This document shows, in pieces, positions 61,364 through 64,000 of a DNA stretch of 64,000 bases. Source of the DNA: Spirosoma montaniterrae (GTDB taxonomy: Bacteria; Bacteroidota; Bacteroidia; Cytophagales; Spirosomataceae); the NCBI RefSeq assembly GCF_001988955.1, contig NZ_CP014263.1, forward strand, positions 868,001 to 932,000, written 5' to 3'. Made by a program: the position numbers and the translations under genes. Numbering within the stretch: position 1 is the first letter of the stretch; each line of letters starts with the position of its first letter. The notes beneath the pieces are model-generated. The model was not told the DNA's origin and ran no database searches. It was given only the letters and a program-made list of their open reading frames with translations.

Positions 61364-62488
61364 ATGACCCCAAACGACGCCAACGCCGAACGTTTCCTAA
61401 CCCTCATCCGCGAATCACGACGGGGGAAGTTCAAGGTGTATATTGGCATGAGTGCGGGCGTTGGGAAGTCGTACCGGATGTTGCAGGAGGCTCATGCCCT
61501 GCTTGGGTCGGGTATCGATGTGAGAATCGGGTTTATTGAAACCCACAACCGGGCCGAAACAGTCGCGCTGGTGGATGGCCTGCCGGTTATTCCCCGGCGC
61601 AGGCTGTTTTACAAAGGCCGCGAACTCGATGAGATGGACGTACAGGCCATCATAAACGCTCACCCCGAATTAGTAATCGTCGACGAACTGGCGCACACAA
61701 ACATTCCCGGCTCAAAAAATGAAAAACGCTGGCAGGACGTACTCGAAATTCTGGACGCCGGCATCAACGTGATTTCGGCGGTGAACATTCAGCACATCGA
61801 GAGCCTGTACGACGAAGTGCGTGACATTACGGGCATCGACGTAACCGAGCGCGTGCCTGACCGCGTGATTCAACTGGCCGACGAAGTGGTAAACATCGAC
61901 CTGACCGCCGACGAACTCATCCAGCGTCTGCGTGACGGAAAAATTTACGACCCCGCCAAAGTGCAAACCGCGCTGGCGAATTTTTTTCAGGCCGACAAAA
62001 TTTTGCAACTGCGCGAACTGGCCCTGCGCGAAGTGGCATCGGCAGTAGAACGTAAGATTGACCTGAGCGTGCCAACCGGCGGGCAGGGGCGCAACGAGCG
62101 ATTTCTGGCGGCCATCAGCAGCAACCACGAAACGGCCCGGCGCGTAATTCGGAAAACGGCCCGGCTGGCGGCTTATTACCAGTCGCGCTGGTATGTGCTG
62201 TACGTGCAAACGCCCGCCGAAGCACCCGACCGCATTCGGCTCGACGTGCAGCGGCATTTGCTCAATAACCTGAAACTCGCCACCGAACTGGGGGCCGAAG
62301 TGATTCAGGCAAAGGGCAATAACGTGGTGACTTGTTTGATGGATGAAGTGGAAAAACGCAGGATTACGACGGTCTGCATCGGTAAACCGCACTTTAGTCT
62401 GGCACAGATTATTTTGCGGACGTTTGCCTTCAACCAGCTACTGACTAAACTCTCGGAGTCTGACACGGATTTGATTATACTATCGTGA
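61364..62488 (+). CDS. kdpD: short KdpD: K+ sensor domain and Usp only
   Basis: A 374-residue protein comprising the KdpD N-terminal domain (about 10-215; Walker A GMSAGVGKS at 28-36, VIVDELAHTNIPGSKNEKRW) and a Usp-like domain (about 240-374; ETARRVIRKTARLAAYYQSR). The DUF4118 membrane region and kinase domain of full KdpD are missing. The ATG at 61364 is chosen because the 22 residues from 61298 would be translated from the intergenic repeat. It overlaps the following kinase gene by 4 bases (GTGA). Confidence 0.85.
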   Translation: MTPNDANAERFLTLIRESRRGKFKVYIGMSAGVGKSYRMLQEAHALLGSGIDVRIGFIETHNRAETVALVDGLPVIPRRRLFYKGRELDEMDVQAIINAHPELVIVDELAHTNIPGSKNEKRWQDVLEILDAGINVISAVNIQHIESLYDEVRDITGIDVTERVPDRVIQLADEVVNIDLTADELIQRLRDGKIYDPAKVQTALANFFQADKILQLRELALREVASAVERKIDLSVPTGGQGRNERFLAAISSNHETARRVIRKTARLAAYYQSRWYVLYVQTPAEAPDRIRLDVQRHLLNNLKLATELGAEVIQAKGNNVVTCLMDEVEKRRITTVCIGKPHFSLAQIILRTFAFNQLLTKLSESDTDLIILS

Positions 62489-64000
62489 GTATCAAAACCA
62501 AAATATCGGCGGCACTGGCGTTTATGTTCGCCATCATTCTCGCGCTGGGCGGACTCGGAGCTTTTTACCTGAATCAGCTTTCTAAAGATTCGCAGGCCAT
62601 TTTGCAGGACAATTATATCTCGCTCGAATACGCGGGAACCATGCAGCGCGCCCTCGCTGATCTGGCACAGGGTCCCAACGCTGAAACATTGGGGCAGTTT
62701 AATGAATCGCTCAAAAAACAAGAGAAAAATATCACGGAAGTGGGCGAACGGGAGGCCACTGTTAGCCTCCGGCGCGAGTTTGACCGGTATCGGCGGGGGG
62801 CAACCGATTCGCTGACCGTTCGGCGGATTCAGGAGTCTTTGTTTCGGCTCGATGATATTAACCGGCAGGCCATTGTGCGGAAAAACGACGTAGCCAAGCA
62901 AACGGCCAATGATGCGCTGCTGTGGCTGGCCGTGGTCGGAACGCTCTGTTTCCTGATTCTCTTCTCATTCATCATCAATTTTCCCGGCTACATCGCCAAC
63001 CCCCTGCGCGAGTTGACGCGGGGTATTAAGCAGGTGACGAGCCGCAACTTTGAAGAACGGCTGCATTTTCAGTCGTCCGACGAGTTTGGCGAACTGGCGC
63101 GGTCGTTCAACCGGATGGCTGAGAAATTAGACGAGTACGAACACTCGAATCTGGCACGCGTGCTGTTTGAAAAACGGCGCATCGATACCCTCATTCAGAC
63201 CATGAGTGAGGGTATTATCGGCTTAGACGAAAACCGCCGGATTCTGTTTGCCAATCCTGTTGCCTGCCGGTTGCTCGGTATCGACCAGCCGCAATTGATG
63301 GGGAAATATGCACCCGACGTAGCCGCTTCCAACGACCTGATGCGGACGCTCATTCGCGACATTATGCCTGCCGACGGCACGCGCCCGGATGCAAATAATC
63401 TGCTCAAAATCTACGATAACGGCAAGGAAAGCTATTTCAACAAGCGCACGCACACCGTTGACGTAACGCGCACGGGCGAAGAACAAGCTCAATTAGCGGG
63501 CTATGTGCTTGTGCTGGAAAATATTACGCCCTACAAAGAACTCGATCTTGCCAAAACCAACTTCATCGCTACGGTTTCGCATGAACTGAAAACACCGTTG
63601 TCGAGCATAAAAATGAGCCTTAAACTGTTGGAAGACAGTCGCATTGGCACGCTGAACGATGAACAGCGCGATCTCATTGGCAACGTCAGAGCCGATGCCG
63701 ACCGGCTGCTGAACCTGACCAGCGAATTGCTGAACATGGCGCAGGTTGAATCGGGGCAGATTCAACTAAACATCCAGCCCGTTGCCCCCGCCGATATTGT
63801 GCAGTATGCCACCAACGCCCTGCGCGTTCAGGCCGAACAGAAGCAGGTACGTTTTGCCATTCAGGCACCCAACGAATTGCCTGCCGTAAAAGCCGACCCT
63901 GACAAAGCCTCGTGGGTATTGGTAAATTTTTTGTCGAACGCCGTGCGCCACAGCCCCGACGAAACCGTAATCGACGTGTCGGCAACTCTCCGGAACGGTC
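62485..64000 (+). CDS. HAMP/PAS sensor histidine kinase, cut by window end
   Basis: This kinase opens with GTG at 62485 and runs off the right edge; about 505 residues are visible. It has a transmembrane helix (about 8-30), a sensor segment (about 31-145), a second helix (about 148-172), HAMP (about 172-225), PAS (about 240-350), the HisKA box TVSHELKTPLSS (His about 366) and the start of the HATPase (NFLSNAVRHSPDE N-box). It shares no DUF4118 region with KdpD. Coupled to the short KdpD, it may be the kinase that reads the K+ signal and phosphorylates the NtrC-type regulator. Confidence 0.9.
   Translation, partial: MSIKTKISAALAFMFAIILALGGLGAFYLNQLSKDSQAILQDNYISLEYAGTMQRALADLAQGPNAETLGQFNESLKKQEKNITEVGEREATVSLRREFDRYRRGATDSLTVRRIQESLFRLDDINRQAIVRKNDVAKQTANDALLWLAVVGTLCFLILFSFIINFPGYIANPLRELTRGIKQVTSRNFEERLHFQSSDEFGELARSFNRMAEKLDEYEHSNLARVLFEKRRIDTLIQTMSEGIIGLDENRRILFANPVACRLLGIDQPQLMGKYAPDVAASNDLMRTLIRDIMPADGTRPDANNLLKIYDNGKESYFNKRTHTVDVTRTGEEQAQLAGYVLVLENITPYKELDLAKTNFIATVSHELKTPLSSIKMSLKLLEDSRIGTLNDEQRDLIGNVRADADRLLNLTSELLNMAQVESGQIQLNIQPVAPADIVQYATNALRVQAEQKQVRFAIQAPNELPAVKADPDKASWVLVNFLSNAVRHSPDETVIDVSATLRNG

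Noticed and set aside
1..64000. CRISPR arrays, tRNA or rRNA genes, transposases
   Set aside because: No regularly spaced direct repeats, cloverleaf patterns or transposase motifs were recognised.

Overview
The window looks like chromosome of a Bacteroidota bacterium, most likely Cytophagales and Spirosoma-like. The evidence is Oar-type and carboxypeptidase-domain TonB receptors, many secreted proteins and lipoproteins, 7TM-DISM and beta-propeller histidine kinases paired with LuxR-type response regulators, almost no Shine-Dalgarno sites, and occasional TAnnTTTG-like -7 elements. Most of it is GC-rich; 37.0-42.2 kb is clearly AT-richer. No rRNA, tRNA, CRISPR array, transposase or integrase was seen.

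Layout. 1-5.3 kb: a partial TonB receptor, a secreted protein, two paralogous small genes whose promoters carry the same dyad, and a WYL regulator. 5.4-16 kb: an outer-membrane receptor; a minus-strand operon (HTH protein, tandem NTF2-like protein, EthD-like protein, SDR); a 7TM-DISM kinase convergent with its LuxR regulator; then a run of small secreted, lipocalin-like and SnoaL-like genes. 16-20.7 kb: an unrecognised operon with an acidic/aromatic-leader protein, a HExxH gluzincin-like protein, a coiled-coil protein and a small protein; this is the best candidate for an undescribed system. 20.8-25.3 kb: AraC regulator, response regulator and giant propeller kinase. 25.5-29.3 kb: lipoprotein, TPR protein, etfBA behind an 18-bp palindrome, and a BFN/UVR nuclease-family gene. 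29.4-33.6 kb: a matrixin-like protein with all zinc ligands replaced, then a sigma / anti-sigma / zincin-barrel operon.

33.7-37 kb: an unknown gene and a response regulator convergent with a 7TM-DISM kinase. 37-42.2 kb: the AT-rich segment, with a beta-barrel protein, a VWD-domain lipoprotein and a PD40 propeller gene broken by two G-tract frameshifts. 42.3-47.1 kb: an exported PPC-domain protein, a large barrel protein, a GNAT and an HpcH/HpaI aldolase. 47.3-51 kb: a propeller kinase with a degenerate ATP-binding G1 box and its response regulator.

51.1-64 kb is a potassium-homeostasis locus: an NtrC-type sigma54 activator, Kup, a small membrane ORF, KdpF, KdpA, KdpB, KdpC, an OmpL-like porin, a short KdpD (sensor domain plus Usp only) and a separate HAMP/PAS histidine kinase running off the end. 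A near-consensus sigma54 promoter lies upstream of kup and a weaker one upstream of kdp, suggesting that the NtrC-type regulator replaces KdpE. A TumE-type toxin-antitoxin pair sits antisense between kdpA and kdpB.

All calls come from reading the sequence and its translations; no database search was run. Several starts were moved inward from the longest open frame where a signal peptide, a conserved N-terminus, a terminator or a repeat made the longer form unlikely.
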